Made by a program: the position numbers and the translations under genes. From NCBI GenBank assembly GCA_017467895.1, contig JAFUKB010000036.1, positions 1-47,006 on the forward strand: DNA of 47,006 nt, in the 5' to 3' direction. This DNA comes from Clostridia bacterium. GTDB lineage: Bacteria > Bacillota > Clostridia > Christensenellales > UBA1242. The notes below the pieces were generated by a model. The model was not told the DNA's origin. It saw nothing but the letters and a program-made list of their open reading frames with translations, and did not search any database. Positions within the stretch are counted from its first letter, which is position 1. Every line of letters starts with the position of its first letter. Of the stretch, positions 1-6,740 are shown in pieces.

Positions 1-1
1 A

Positions 2-181
2 GCAGATTTAATTACCCAAACATTCCGCCAAGGGGTAAATGGCTTTTGGTGGCTCCGCTCTCCTTACGCTGTCAGCGGCTACAATGCGTGGTTTGTCCGC
101 GACTCTGGCGATGTGGACACCAGCGGTGTGTGCTCTTCGTACGGCGCGCGCCCTGCTTTCCAAATCAACTTTGCGGTGTAG
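2..181 (+). CDS. DGR target protein, C-terminal end (partial)
   Basis: The frame is open from the window edge and codes 59 residues before a TAG stop; the N-terminus lies outside the window. The residues run FWWLRSPYAVSG, then a diversified stretch, then SYGARPAFQINFAV. WWLRSP followed by a GARPA/GVRPA-type ending is typical of C-type-lectin-fold DGR targets (DUF6273-like). Nearly the whole visible protein is the variable repeat at 41-155, identical to the template at 1681-1795 except at template adenines. The reverse transcriptase gene converges on it 190 bp downstream. By homology to the complete relative at 6741 it is probably an exported surface protein whose ligand-binding face is rewritten, but its ligand is unknown. 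Confidence 0.9.
   Translation, partial: ADLITQTFRQGVNGFWWLRSPYAVSGYNAWFVRDSGDVDTSGVCSSYGARPAFQINFAV
41..155 (+). repeat. DGR variable repeat (VR1)
   Basis: This 115-bp stretch aligns without gaps to the reverse complement of 1681-1795. I count 21 mismatches. Each is at one of the 32 template adenines, and all 83 non-adenine positions agree. Most hit AAC/AAT codons, which became CGC, GAC, TCT, GGT, TGC and others. The 3' part (137-155) is GC-rich and identical in both copies, fitting the initiation-of-mutagenic-homology end. A 7-bp inverted repeat, GCGCCCT at 148-154 and AGGGCGC at 196-202, spans the VR end and might correspond to the hairpin found downstream of other VRs; its long loop makes that uncertain. 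Confidence 0.97.
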
Positions 182-305
182 GGTAACCAAACCGTAGGGC
201 GCTTAGAATTTAGTGTTCGCACAAAGTTGAGTTGCAAATTTTTAAAATCAAAAAATTGAAGTATGCAAATTGGCAAAAAATGTTAATATTGCAAACAAAG
301 CAAAT

Positions 306-331
306 AAAACTCCCCTTATGGGAGTTTTTTT
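306..331 (+). terminator. Rho-independent terminator after the DGR target gene
   Basis: A 9-bp stem (AAAACTCCC/GGGAGTTTT) with a 5-nt loop is followed by a T run. It ends the target transcript between the convergent target and reverse transcriptase genes, and it is nearly symmetric, so it may work in both directions. Confidence 0.8.
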
Positions 332-351
332 GCAATATTAAAATCATATTT

Positions 352-390
352 ATGCAAATGCTTTAGCCCCTTATGGGCGAGCATTTGCAT
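352..390 (-). other. Hairpin over the 3' end of the reverse transcriptase gene
   Basis: ATGCAAATGCT at 352-362 is perfectly complementary to AGCATTTGCAT at 380-390, and an inner GCCC/GGGC pair closes the loop. The reverse transcriptase stop codon lies inside. No good T run follows on the minus strand, so this may be an mRNA 3'-end structure rather than a classical terminator. Confidence 0.5.
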
Positions 391-1447
391 TCTTCTTTTT
401 TGCGGGTTTTGGAGTGTTAATTAAATTTTTTAGCATGCCAATATATTTTACATTTAAGCCATTTACAGTTAATCTTTTAATATTACCTTTAAAACCAGCA
501 AGGCTTTGATTAATCACAAACTTATCAATCTTGCCTGCTTCAAAATCATTTTTCAAATCTTTTATTCTTTTTAACATTCGGCGCTTGCTTTGAGTTTTCA
601 TTCTTTTTAAAATTTTCCCTGATGGTAAAATTTTGTAATGCACTCCTAAAAATTCTATGCCGTTTTTTATTGGTATGATTTCAGATTTTTTATTTACCTC
701 TAAATTTAGGCTGATTATTTCTTTTTTTAGTAATGCAAACAAATCTTTTAAAAATTGTTTGTTATTATGTAAAATTAGCAAGTCGTCCATATATCGGACA
801 TAATATTTAATTTGAAATTTTTCTTTTATTATCCTATCTATATTGTTTAGATAAAGCAAAGCAAAAATTTGGCTTGACTGGTTACCCATGGGGACACCCT
901 TGCCGGGACTGTGTTCATAACTATCAATAACATGATAAACTAAGTTTTTTAAGTCTTGGTCATGAATTTTGCCTAATTTTTGCTTCAAGATTTCATGGTC
1001 TATGTTATTAAAATATTTTTTTATGTCTAATCTTAAAAAATAACCATTATTACCATATTGTTTAAAATATTGGCTCATAAAGCCCTCTAGACGAGAACGA
1101 GTAAAATGTGTACCTTTTTGTTTTCGGCAGGCGCCGTTATCGAAAATTAGTTTTTTTGTATAATATGGCACCAAAAAGTTATAGCACAAGCAGTTTTGCA
1201 CGACTCTATCTCTATATGCTAGGGCTTGAATTTCTCGTTCTTTGGGGTCGTATATCATAAATCGCTTATATGATTTAATTCTGTATGTTCCGTTTTGCAA
1301 AGCAACAGACAGATTGTTAATATGATAAAACATATCTATCTCAAATTTTACAACTTCGTTTTTATAGCGTTTGCATTTTCTTGCTCTTAAGTGTGCCTCA
1401 TAAAGTTTTTCATATGTTGCTATATTTTTTAATTCGTATTTAATCAT
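371..1447 (-). CDS. DGR reverse transcriptase
   Basis: This 358-residue protein is the error-prone reverse transcriptase that copies the TR RNA into adenine-mutagenised cDNA for transfer to the VR. Visible motifs are LRLDIKKYFNNIDH (motif A, catalytic D141), GVPMGNQSSQIF (motif B, about 184-195) and YVRYMDDLLIL (motif C, Y219-D222). GNQSSQ, ending in SQ where group II intron and retroviral enzymes usually have SP, is characteristic of DGR enzymes. No maturase or endonuclease domain follows, and the length suits the family. The ATG has AAGG upstream on the minus strand. It is the last gene of the minus-strand order avd-TR-RT. The active-site residues are all present, so it is probably functional. 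Confidence 0.95.
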   Translation of the reverse strand: MIKYELKNIATYEKLYEAHLRARKCKRYKNEVVKFEIDMFYHINNLSVALQNGTYRIKSYKRFMIYDPKEREIQALAYRDRVVQNCLCYNFLVPYYTKKLIFDNGACRKQKGTHFTRSRLEGFMSQYFKQYGNNGYFLRLDIKKYFNNIDHEILKQKLGKIHDQDLKNLVYHVIDSYEHSPGKGVPMGNQSSQIFALLYLNNIDRIIKEKFQIKYYVRYMDDLLILHNNKQFLKDLFALLKKEIISLNLEVNKKSEIIPIKNGIEFLGVHYKILPSGKILKRMKTQSKRRMLKRIKDLKNDFEAGKIDKFVINQSLAGFKGNIKRLTVNGLNVKYIGMLKNLINTPKPAKKKNANARP

Positions 1448-1680
1448 TTTTTAACCTTAATAATTAATATCGTTAATTCTAAAAAAAACTATCGGGCGGT
1501 ATTTGATTTTAATCAATTCCGCTAAAGCCCGAAAACTGCCTTAGATTTCATGCAGCGTTAAGGCTTCCGATAGCATTATTTACCCCGAATATATTCTCGA
1601 GGCAGGAGAATGATTCCTTTACCCTAAAACACGGCGGTGCTCAACAGCAGAGCACCGAACTGGCTATACTTAGGGTATAT
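1448..1680 (-). ncRNA. Structured spacer RNA between TR and reverse transcriptase
   Basis: This 233-nt spacer is packed with complementary segments. Next to TR, TACCCTAA (1620-1627) pairs with TTAGGGTA (1670-1677) and encloses the hairpin CGGTGCTC/GAGCACCG (1635-1642 with 1650-1657). Nearer the RT gene, CTATCGG (1489-1495) pairs with CCGATAG (1567-1573) and encloses two hairpins. One is CGGGC/GCCCG (1493-1531), which holds an inner TTGATT/AATCAA. The other is GCCTTA/TAAGGC (1538-1564). In the Bordetella phage DGR the RNA just 3' of TR is needed for cDNA priming and Avd binding; I infer the same role here. Confidence 0.7.
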
Positions 1681-1795
1681 CAGGGCGCGCGCCGTACGAA
1701 TTGTTCACATTGTTGTTGTTCACATTGCCATTGTTGTTGACATACCACGCATTGTTGCCGTTGTCAGCGTTAGGAGAGCGGAGCCACCAATAGCC
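1681..1795 (-). repeat. DGR template repeat (TR)
   Basis: Read on the minus strand this would code GYWWLRSPNADNGNNAWYV and then a stretch rich in Asn, ending SYGARP. It carries 14 AAY codons. Mutating the adenines of AAY can give many amino acids but no stop codon, which is the classical DGR design. It lies between avd and the reverse transcriptase on the same strand, and it is the invariant source for VR1. The alternating GC 3' end stands out in this AT-rich DNA. Confidence 0.97.
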
Positions 1796-1851
1796 CGGGC
1801 TAATTGCCTTAAACCATACCCCTACAATAGTTGGCTTAGCCAACTTATTGC

Positions 1852-2340
1852 CTATTCAACGCGACGCTTATCGCTCGCAATCCAATTATTAAGCAGAATT
1901 GTGCATTCTGCACCTAATTTCCCGATATTCATATATTGCTTTTTTATTATGCATTGTTGCTTAAACGCTATTTCGGCGGTATATTCTAGCATCCGTATAA
2001 TGTTGAGTGCTTTTATTTGATAGTCTAATCTTTTTTTATGTTTTTCTTCTTCGCCTTTTTTTATTAAAACAGAATTAGCGGAATATAAATTGTCAATAAG
2101 GTCTAAGCACAAAGAATGCATTTTAGCAATTAAAGTATATCTAAAATGCTTTGGTGACTTTGCTGTTACTGTAAATACATAAAGCGATAGGTCTTTGCAT
2201 TTTGTTATAACAAACAATTCGCCTGCGTCGTCGCGTATGTGTATATTGCGAGAGTTTGTTTTTGTTTTATTAGAAGTGTCTGCATTTTCTTGCTCGTTCT
2301 GATTTGATTTATAATTTTTATTTTCGTTTGTTTCTATCAA
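1852..2340 (-). CDS. avd: DGR accessory variability protein (Avd-like)
   Basis: This 162-residue protein sits directly upstream of TR and RT on the same strand, the usual place for Avd. Avd forms a basic pentameric four-helix barrel that binds the reverse transcriptase and TR RNA and is required for mutagenic retrohoming. The first 35 residues are polar (Asn, Lys, Glu and Thr rich). From about residue 60 onward the sequence reads as long amphipathic helices rich in Lys and Arg, fitting the S23/four-helix-bundle Avd family. The start appears to be TTG, with AAGAGG 8 nt upstream on the minus strand. I recognise the family by context and helical pattern rather than by a catalytic motif. Confidence 0.8.
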   Translation of the reverse strand: MIETNENKNYKSNQNEQENADTSNKTKTNSRNIHIRDDAGELFVITKCKDLSLYVFTVTAKSPKHFRYTLIAKMHSLCLDLIDNLYSANSVLIKKGEEEKHKKRLDYQIKALNIIRMLEYTAEIAFKQQCIIKKQYMNIGKLGAECTILLNNWIASDKRRVE

Positions 2341-2563
2341 CGGGTTAACCTCTTTTCTTTTGTGATAACTTTTGCTTAAAATTTTATCAAATATGATTTT
2401 GCATTGTCTACTAATTTATTATTCATAAAAAAGTTAAAGATATATGTTAATTTTATTATATTATACCTTTAAGTTTAATTTTAAATTTATAGCAAAAACA
2501 ACCATGCGAGATATACATTCATTTTTTAATGCGTTGATACAAAACATTGCTCTATTTTGAAAG

Positions 2564-2587
2564 CCACCTGCAATTAGTTGCAGGTGG
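2564..2587. terminator. Strong hairpin beside the hipA remnant
   Basis: CCACCTGCAA and TTGCAGGTGG form a perfect 10-bp stem with a 4-nt loop. It overlaps the end of the minus-strand hipA-like remnant. T-rich DNA follows on the plus side (TTATTTTCTC), so it may end transcription in either direction. Confidence 0.55.
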
Positions 2588-2725
2588 TTATTTTCTCTTT
2601 GATTCTTTCAATAATTTTTTTACACTCGGTTTGTGAAAGGTTAAATTCTTTTGCCAAGGTTAAAAGGTCGTGTGTCCAACAACCTTATTGTTATATTTTA
2701 CTATTAATTTTTTTATTGTTTCCAT
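2574..2725 (-). pseudogene. HipA-like kinase remnant, internally deleted and frameshifted
   Basis: An ATG overlapping the stop of the upstream HTH remnant opens a short frame reading METIKKLIVKYNNKVVGHTT before a stop. This resembles the first strand of HipA proteins (a KVYYNGKKVG pattern). A shifted frame continues with LAKEFNLSQTECKKIIERI, which resembles the HipA C-terminus. The whole kinase core is missing. It is therefore read as a toxin gene reduced to its two ends. The match is by pattern only, and these could be chance short frames. Confidence 0.45.
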
Positions 2726-2922
2726 TAGTTAAAAAAGTCCTTTAAATTTGTTATTATTTGATTTTGAAAAAGATGATTAAAATCTTCAAGCGATTTTAGC
2801 ACGATTGCAATTTTAATAAGAGAGTTTAATGATATATTTCCTGTTGCCTCAAATCGCCTAACTGAAGCATAACTAACACAAAAATAATTTTCTTTAAAAA
2901 AATCAAAAAAACCGTTGACATA
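2725..2922 (-). pseudogene. XRE-family HTH (HipB-like antitoxin) remnant without N-terminus
   Basis: The frame after the upstream TAA reads SYASVRRFEATGNISLNSLI and continues LKSLEDFNHLF before its stop. This is the second half of an XRE helix-turn-helix of the type found upstream of HipA. No start codon or first helix is seen. The tRNA-Ala promoter now overlaps its 5' end on the other strand. Its stop overlaps the ATG of the HipA-like remnant, as in intact hipBA operons. Confidence 0.55.
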
Positions 2923-2943
2923 TTACGGCAATAGTGATAAAAT
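2915..2943 (+). promoter_or_regulatory. Promoter of tRNA-Ala
   Basis: TTGACA (2915-2920), a 17-bp spacer and TAAAAT (2938-2943), ending 20 bp before the tRNA. A TG precedes the -10 box by one base. Confidence 0.85.
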
Positions 2944-2962
2944 CAATTTCGTTATCAATTTT

Positions 2963-3039
2963 GGGGGTGTAGCTCAGCTGGCTAGAGCGCCTGCCTTGCA
3001 AGCAGGAGGTCATCGGTTCGATTCCGTTCACCTCCACCA
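2963..3039 (+). tRNA. tRNA-Ala (anticodon TGC)
   Basis: The 7-bp acceptor stem (GGGGGTG with CACCTCC) includes one G-U pair. The D arm is AGCTCAGCTGGCTAGAGC, and the anticodon stem CCTGC/GCAGG carries loop CTTGCAA with anticodon TGC. The T loop is TTCGATT. The CCA end is encoded. It stands alone, with its own promoter and terminator. Confidence 0.97.
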
Positions 3040-3042
3040 AAC

Positions 3043-3070
3043 AAAACCTTCGCTATATGCGAAGGTTTTT
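3043..3070 (+). terminator. Terminator of tRNA-Ala
   Basis: AAAACCTTCGC and GCGAAGGTTTT form an 11-bp stem followed by T residues just downstream of the tRNA. Confidence 0.85.
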
Positions 3071-3155
3071 TAATGAATAGTGAATAATTATGATTATTTA
3101 ATTAAATGCGGGTCAAAGGTAAAATAAATAATATTTTAATTAAAGCATTTTTTAT

Positions 3156-3184
3156 GTATACTTTCACAATTTTGTGTCAACAAT
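3156..3184 (+). promoter_or_regulatory. Possible sigma-F-type promoter of spoIIR
   Basis: GTATA, a 15-bp spacer and GTCAACAAT resemble the forespore sigma-F pattern (GYATA and GGNNANNNT) with one mismatch in the -10. spoIIR is a classical sigma-F gene. The elements are short and could be chance. Confidence 0.35.
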
Positions 3185-3216
3185 CATTTTGCAACAGCAA
3201 AATGGGGAGGTTATGC

Positions 3217-3744
3217 ATGAAAAAGTTGGCGGTTTTAGGGGCTGTGATTATTATTGTTTTGGTTATTATATTGGGCACAACTTACAAACAGACAAGCACG
3301 GATTATTTACGCATACACATTAGGGCAAACAGCAATTTAGAGGTTGACCAAGCGGTTAAATACAAAATTAAAGACCAAGTGGTTTTAACACTTACTCCGC
3401 TTGTGGCAAATTGTGACAGTTTTGACAGTGTTAAAAGTGTTATGGCTAACAACTTAGCATTAATAGACGGCGTAGCAAACAGGGTGTTAAGAGAGAATGG
3501 TTTTTCTTACACTGCAAAAAGCAAGTTGTGCGAAGAGGAGTTTCCAACCCGTGCATATGGAGAGTTTGTTTTAGAGGCGGGTTTTTATGATGCCATAATA
3601 GTTGAACTTGGCAAGGCAGAAGGCGACAACTGGTGGTGTGTGGTATATCCACCGTTATGTTTTGTAAATTCGGGTGCGGGTAACAATGTTGTTTATAGGT
3701 CACGCATTTGGGATTTAATTGAAAGTTGGAAAAACTCTCATTAA
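3217..3744 (+). CDS. spoIIR: Stage II sporulation protein R
   Basis: SpoIIR is made in the forespore and exported to the intermembrane space, where it triggers SpoIIGA to cleave pro-sigma-E in the mother cell. The 175-residue product has a short N-terminal membrane or signal segment (about 3-23). It then shows family blocks LRIHIRANSN, FPTRAYGEFVLEAG and NWWCVVYPPLCFV. The frame stays open further upstream, but the ATG at 3217 follows GGGGAGG by 6 nt and begins the signal segment, so I chose it. The gene is monocistronic, lying between the tRNA terminator and its own terminator. Identification is firm from the conserved blocks. Confidence 0.93.
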   Translation: MKKLAVLGAVIIIVLVIILGTTYKQTSTDYLRIHIRANSNLEVDQAVKYKIKDQVVLTLTPLVANCDSFDSVKSVMANNLALIDGVANRVLRENGFSYTAKSKLCEEEFPTRAYGEFVLEAGFYDAIIVELGKAEGDNWWCVVYPPLCFVNSGAGNNVVYRSRIWDLIESWKNSH

Positions 3745-3795
3745 ACATTTTAAAAAACATATATTTGGTTTATTAAAAAACATTTACAATAACAA

Positions 3796-3824
3796 AATGC
3801 TCACAATCTTGTGGGCGTTTTTTT
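3796..3824 (+). terminator. Terminator of spoIIR
   Basis: TGCTCAC and GTGGGCG pair around AATCTT, with G-U pairs, and a run of seven T follows. Confidence 0.7.
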
Positions 3825-3852
3825 GTATATTTTTTTAAATTTGCACATACTA
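3825..3852 (+). promoter_or_regulatory. Possible sigma-G-type promoter of sleB
   Basis: GTATA (3825-3829) and CATACTA (3846-3852) lie 16 bp apart, resembling late-forespore sigma-G elements (GHATR and CATNHTA). SleB genes belong to the sigma-G regulon in Bacillus. The spacing is a little short, so this is tentative. Confidence 0.35.
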
Positions 3853-3875
3853 GGCATAGCAAAAGGGAGAATTTT

Positions 3876-4571
3876 ATGGAAACAAAAAAGCAAAAAATAT
3901 CTTTTTCAAAGTTTAAAAAGTTATTTGCATTATGTCTTGTTTTAATGTTTGCTTGTGTTCTTGGTGGAACGCTTTATGCGGTTAACTACAACGCAACCGA
4001 GCAAGTAACTGTTGTTGCAACCGTATCAGAAAACAAGCAAGTTCAGCAAAAGTTAAAAGATTTGGGATATTACAACGGTGCTGTTGATGGCATTTTTGGT
4101 GCAAAAACCGTTCAGGCAGTTAAAAACTTTCAGCGTGATTACGGATTAACAGTTGATGGCATTGTAGGCAAAAACACTCTTGCAAAATTGGGGCTTGGCT
4201 CTGCCAGTGGCAAATATTCGTCAAACGACATTTATTTGCTTGCAAAATGTGTGCATGCCGAGGCGCGTGGCGAGCCTTATGTTGGGCAAGTGGCAGTTGC
4301 TGCGGTTATTTTAAACAGGGTTAAAAATCCAAACTTTCCTAACACAATTTCGGGCGTGGTTTATCAGCCATGGGCGTTTACTGCAGTGCACGACGGGCAA
4401 ATTAACTTAGAGCCAAACAGCACGGCTTACAGCGCTGCTCAAGACGCAATGAACGGCTGGGACCCAACCTATGGTTGCATTTATTATTACAACCCACAAA
4501 CAGCAACAAGCCAATGGATTTTTTCTAGGCAAACTGTTGTAACTATTGGGCAACATGTGTTTGCGATTTAA
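3876..4571 (+). CDS. sleB: Spore cortex-lytic enzyme SleB
   Basis: SleB cleaves cortex peptidoglycan during germination. The 231-residue protein has a signal or membrane segment (about 14-36), then a peptidoglycan-binding domain (about 52-106, with LKDLGYYNGAVDGIFG and VKNFQRDYGLTVDGIVG), then a hydrolase_2 (SleB/CwlJ) domain (about 118-231). In the catalytic domain HAEARGEPYVGQVAVAAVIL contains the conserved glutamates E129 and E133. AAGGGAGA precedes the ATG. It is followed by ypeB, its usual partner. The combination of domains and neighbour makes the call firm. Confidence 0.93.
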   Translation: METKKQKISFSKFKKLFALCLVLMFACVLGGTLYAVNYNATEQVTVVATVSENKQVQQKLKDLGYYNGAVDGIFGAKTVQAVKNFQRDYGLTVDGIVGKNTLAKLGLGSASGKYSSNDIYLLAKCVHAEARGEPYVGQVAVAAVILNRVKNPNFPNTISGVVYQPWAFTAVHDGQINLEPNSTAYSAAQDAMNGWDPTYGCIYYYNPQTATSQWIFSRQTVVTIGQHVFAI

Positions 4572-4584
4572 AAAGGCAAAGCAT

Positions 4585-4740
4585 TTTTGAGTGAATAGTG
4601 AATAGTGAAGAAGTAATAGTGAAGAGTTAAGGACAACGCTATCGCGTTGAAATACAACTTCTTAACCAACAACTTTTTGTACTATTCGCAAAAATATTAT
4701 TTATTAAAAATTATCCATAACTATTCACTATTAACTATAA
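4585..4740. repeat. AT-rich inverted repeat made of GTGAATA-type units between sleB and ypeB
   Basis: The left side repeats AATAGTGAA-like units (about 4590-4625) and the right side repeats their complement, ACTATTCACTATTAAC (about 4720-4740). A related unit, GAATAGTGAATAA, occurs near 3074. It resembles a small intergenic palindromic element; a central hairpin AACGCTATCGCGTT is also present. No gene is seen here. Confidence 0.5.
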
Positions 4741-4776
4741 CTTATTAACTAAAAATTTTTTAAAGGGAGTTTTAAA

Positions 4777-6141
4777 ATGGCACAAACAAAAACAAGAACC
4801 AGAAACAAGGCGAACATTGGTTTAATTATTGCGCTATGCATTGTTAGTGGGTTGTTGATTGTTACTTCAATAATGTTACTTTCTAACATGCAAAAGGCTA
4901 ACGGCATGGGGCTGACCATTGAAAGTGTTTATTCGCGCAACTTTTATGACCTTATGGACAATGTAAACAACAGCGAGGTTAAAATGTCTAAGGTGCTTGC
5001 GTCTAACTATGATTTATATGCCCGCAAACTTTTGGGCGAAATTAGTAAAAATGCCTACAGTGCAAGTTACAACTTAAGCAATTTGCCAATTTCGCTAAAC
5101 GGAATTGACGAAACCAAAAAATTTATTAACCAAGTAAGTGGTTACACGGGTTACCTATGCGACAAAATTGACCGTGGCGAAAAGTTGACAACCGCCGAAA
5201 TTGACACACTTGAAAGCATTTATGAAAGTTTGGCAATTTTAAAAAACAATTTATCGCAATTTAATGAGGACTATATTGCTCAAGGCTTTAACATTTTTAA
5301 CAATGGCAATTTAATTGACGGCGATTATAACAACTTTACACAAAAAATTCAGGGCATAAAGGCGAGTGATGTTGAATATCCGACAATGATTTATGACGGG
5401 CCTTTTGCCGACAGCACATTAAACAAAGAAGTTAAAGGCTTAAACGGAAGCATGGTTGCTGTTGATTATGCAAAACAAGAAATTAAAAAACTATACGCTG
5501 ACATTTCTGACGAAGATATAACCTTTAAGGGTGAAGCAACAGGAATGTTTGACACTTTTGATTTTGAAGTTAACTTGGCAGACTATTCTACTGTTTATGT
5601 TCAAATTACAAAAATTGGGGGCAAGTTATTAACGGTTAGTGGCTATGGTGACCAAAAAGGCGAGGCCATGACTTTATCTAATGCGGTAAGCAAGGCAAAA
5701 GAGATTGCTCAAAAGCAAACTGGAGTTACTCTTGATTGCGTTTGGAGCGATGTTGTTGGACAAGACGCTTACCTTAACCTTGCTCCAGTGCAAAACCAAA
5801 TTGTGTTATATCCCGACCTTATTAAAGTAAAAATTGACCTTGCAACTGGCAACTTAATTGGTTACTCGGCTAGTGGATTCTACACAAACCACACAAACCG
5901 CACGCTCGGCAGTGCTTCATTTGCTAAAGCAGAAGCAGACGCCATGATTCCACAAGGCTTTAAGGTTGAAATGTCACGCCTTTGCCTTGCTCCGCTAGAT
6001 GTAATGGAAGAAAAGTTATGCTATGAATACATGTGTGGCAAAGACGGTTCAACCTATTATATTTATATAAATGCTCAAAACGGAATTACCGAGAATATTT
6101 TAAAGGTTATTGAAACAAACGACGGAAACAAACTTATGTAA
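4777..6141 (+). CDS. ypeB: Germination protein YpeB
   Basis: YpeB is a spore inner-membrane or cortex protein needed for stable incorporation of SleB. The 454-residue product has one N-terminal membrane segment (about 14-35), a long helical N-domain, and C-terminal PepSY-type repeats. The block VEYPTMIYDGPFADS at about 205-219 is the family signature (EYPT-IYDGPFSD), and FKGEATGMFDTFDF begins the PepSY region. AAAGGGAG precedes the ATG. It follows sleB by about 200 bp, so it could be cotranscribed or have its own promoter in the repeat-filled gap. Length matches Bacillus YpeB. Confidence 0.93.
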   Translation: MAQTKTRTRNKANIGLIIALCIVSGLLIVTSIMLLSNMQKANGMGLTIESVYSRNFYDLMDNVNNSEVKMSKVLASNYDLYARKLLGEISKNAYSASYNLSNLPISLNGIDETKKFINQVSGYTGYLCDKIDRGEKLTTAEIDTLESIYESLAILKNNLSQFNEDYIAQGFNIFNNGNLIDGDYNNFTQKIQGIKASDVEYPTMIYDGPFADSTLNKEVKGLNGSMVAVDYAKQEIKKLYADISDEDITFKGEATGMFDTFDFEVNLADYSTVYVQITKIGGKLLTVSGYGDQKGEAMTLSNAVSKAKEIAQKQTGVTLDCVWSDVVGQDAYLNLAPVQNQIVLYPDLIKVKIDLATGNLIGYSASGFYTNHTNRTLGSASFAKAEADAMIPQGFKVEMSRLCLAPLDVMEEKLCYEYMCGKDGSTYYIYINAQNGITENILKVIETNDGNKLM

Positions 6142-6232
6142 AACAAAAAAGAGTCAATGGCAATTAAAAGCAGAAAAACAGCGTTAACAACATTTAAAGG
6201 TGCAATAATTATAACGGCAGGCTGTTAACAAA

Positions 6233-6263
6233 AAATATGAGTTCGTTATTGAACTCATATTTT
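6233..6263. terminator. Hairpin between ypeB and the convergent HTH gene
   Basis: AAATATGAGTTC and GAACTCATATTT form a 12-bp stem with a 6-nt loop. It lies between the convergent ypeB and XRE genes and overlaps the XRE stop. It lacks a long T run but probably ends both transcripts. Confidence 0.6.
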
Positions 6264-6597
6264 AAATGGCTTGCGACTCAGTGTTTGCGGTTGAATCTTC
6301 TAACAGTTTAATTATTTTTATTGCTGTGGTCTTGTTTAATGGGGTTAAGTTTCTAAAAACCTCCAAAAGTTCGTGCTCTTGCTGGGTTTGAATATCGCTT
6401 TGGTTTTCCGCAAAAAATTGGCTAAGTGAAATATTTAATCCTTTACATAGCGCAATAAGGGTGGTTAGCGATGGCAGGCTTTTGCGTACATACATATTTG
6501 TTATGGTTGAAAGGGGCAAAGCGCTTTCTTCTGCAAGTTTATAAAATGTCCAGCCTTTTTCAATTCTTAGTTTATCAATTTTTTCAAGTATCTTCAT
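6262..6597 (-). CDS. XRE-family HTH transcriptional regulator
   Basis: This is a 111-residue protein with an N-terminal helix-turn-helix (about 4-60: IDKLRIEKGWTFYKLAEESA, then LPSLTTLIALCKGLNISLSQF) and a C-terminal helical tail. I chose the ATG at 6597 because the HTH begins there and TACAAT ends exactly 6 nt upstream on the minus strand. There is no ribosome binding site, so the mRNA would be leaderless. The gene is divergent from the DGR target at 6741 with about 140 bp between starts, so it may regulate that target or itself. The DNA-binding role is clear; its operator is not known. Confidence 0.85.
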   Translation of the reverse strand: MKILEKIDKLRIEKGWTFYKLAEESALPLSTITNMYVRKSLPSLTTLIALCKGLNISLSQFFAENQSDIQTQQEHELLEVFRNLTPLNKTTAIKIIKLLEDSTANTESQAI

Positions 6598-6644
6598 AAT
6601 TACATTGTATATCAAAAAAAAGTATGAAATGTGTCGCAATTTGG

Positions 6645-6673
6645 TTGCAAATGATTTACAAAGGAGATATAAT
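6645..6673 (+). promoter_or_regulatory. Promoter of the DGR-type target gene
   Basis: TTGCAA (6645-6650), a 17-bp spacer and TATAAT (6668-6673). It lies in the divergent region shared with the XRE regulator gene. Confidence 0.7.
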
Positions 6674-6740
6674 TACCCCAAAGCAACTCAAAATGTGGAA
6701 TTTTAATTCAAAATAGGGGCTTTTGAAAGGAGAGAAAAAC

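Noticed and set aside
371-1447. Reverse transcriptase considered as group II intron, retron or defence type
   Set aside because: No maturase or endonuclease domain or retron RNA is seen, while the adjacent TR, VR and Avd settle the DGR assignment.
1637-2020. Plus-strand open frame across the template repeat
   Set aside because: It is the antisense of TR and of the avd 3' end. It has no ribosome binding site, and its composition is explained by the Asn-coding minus strand.
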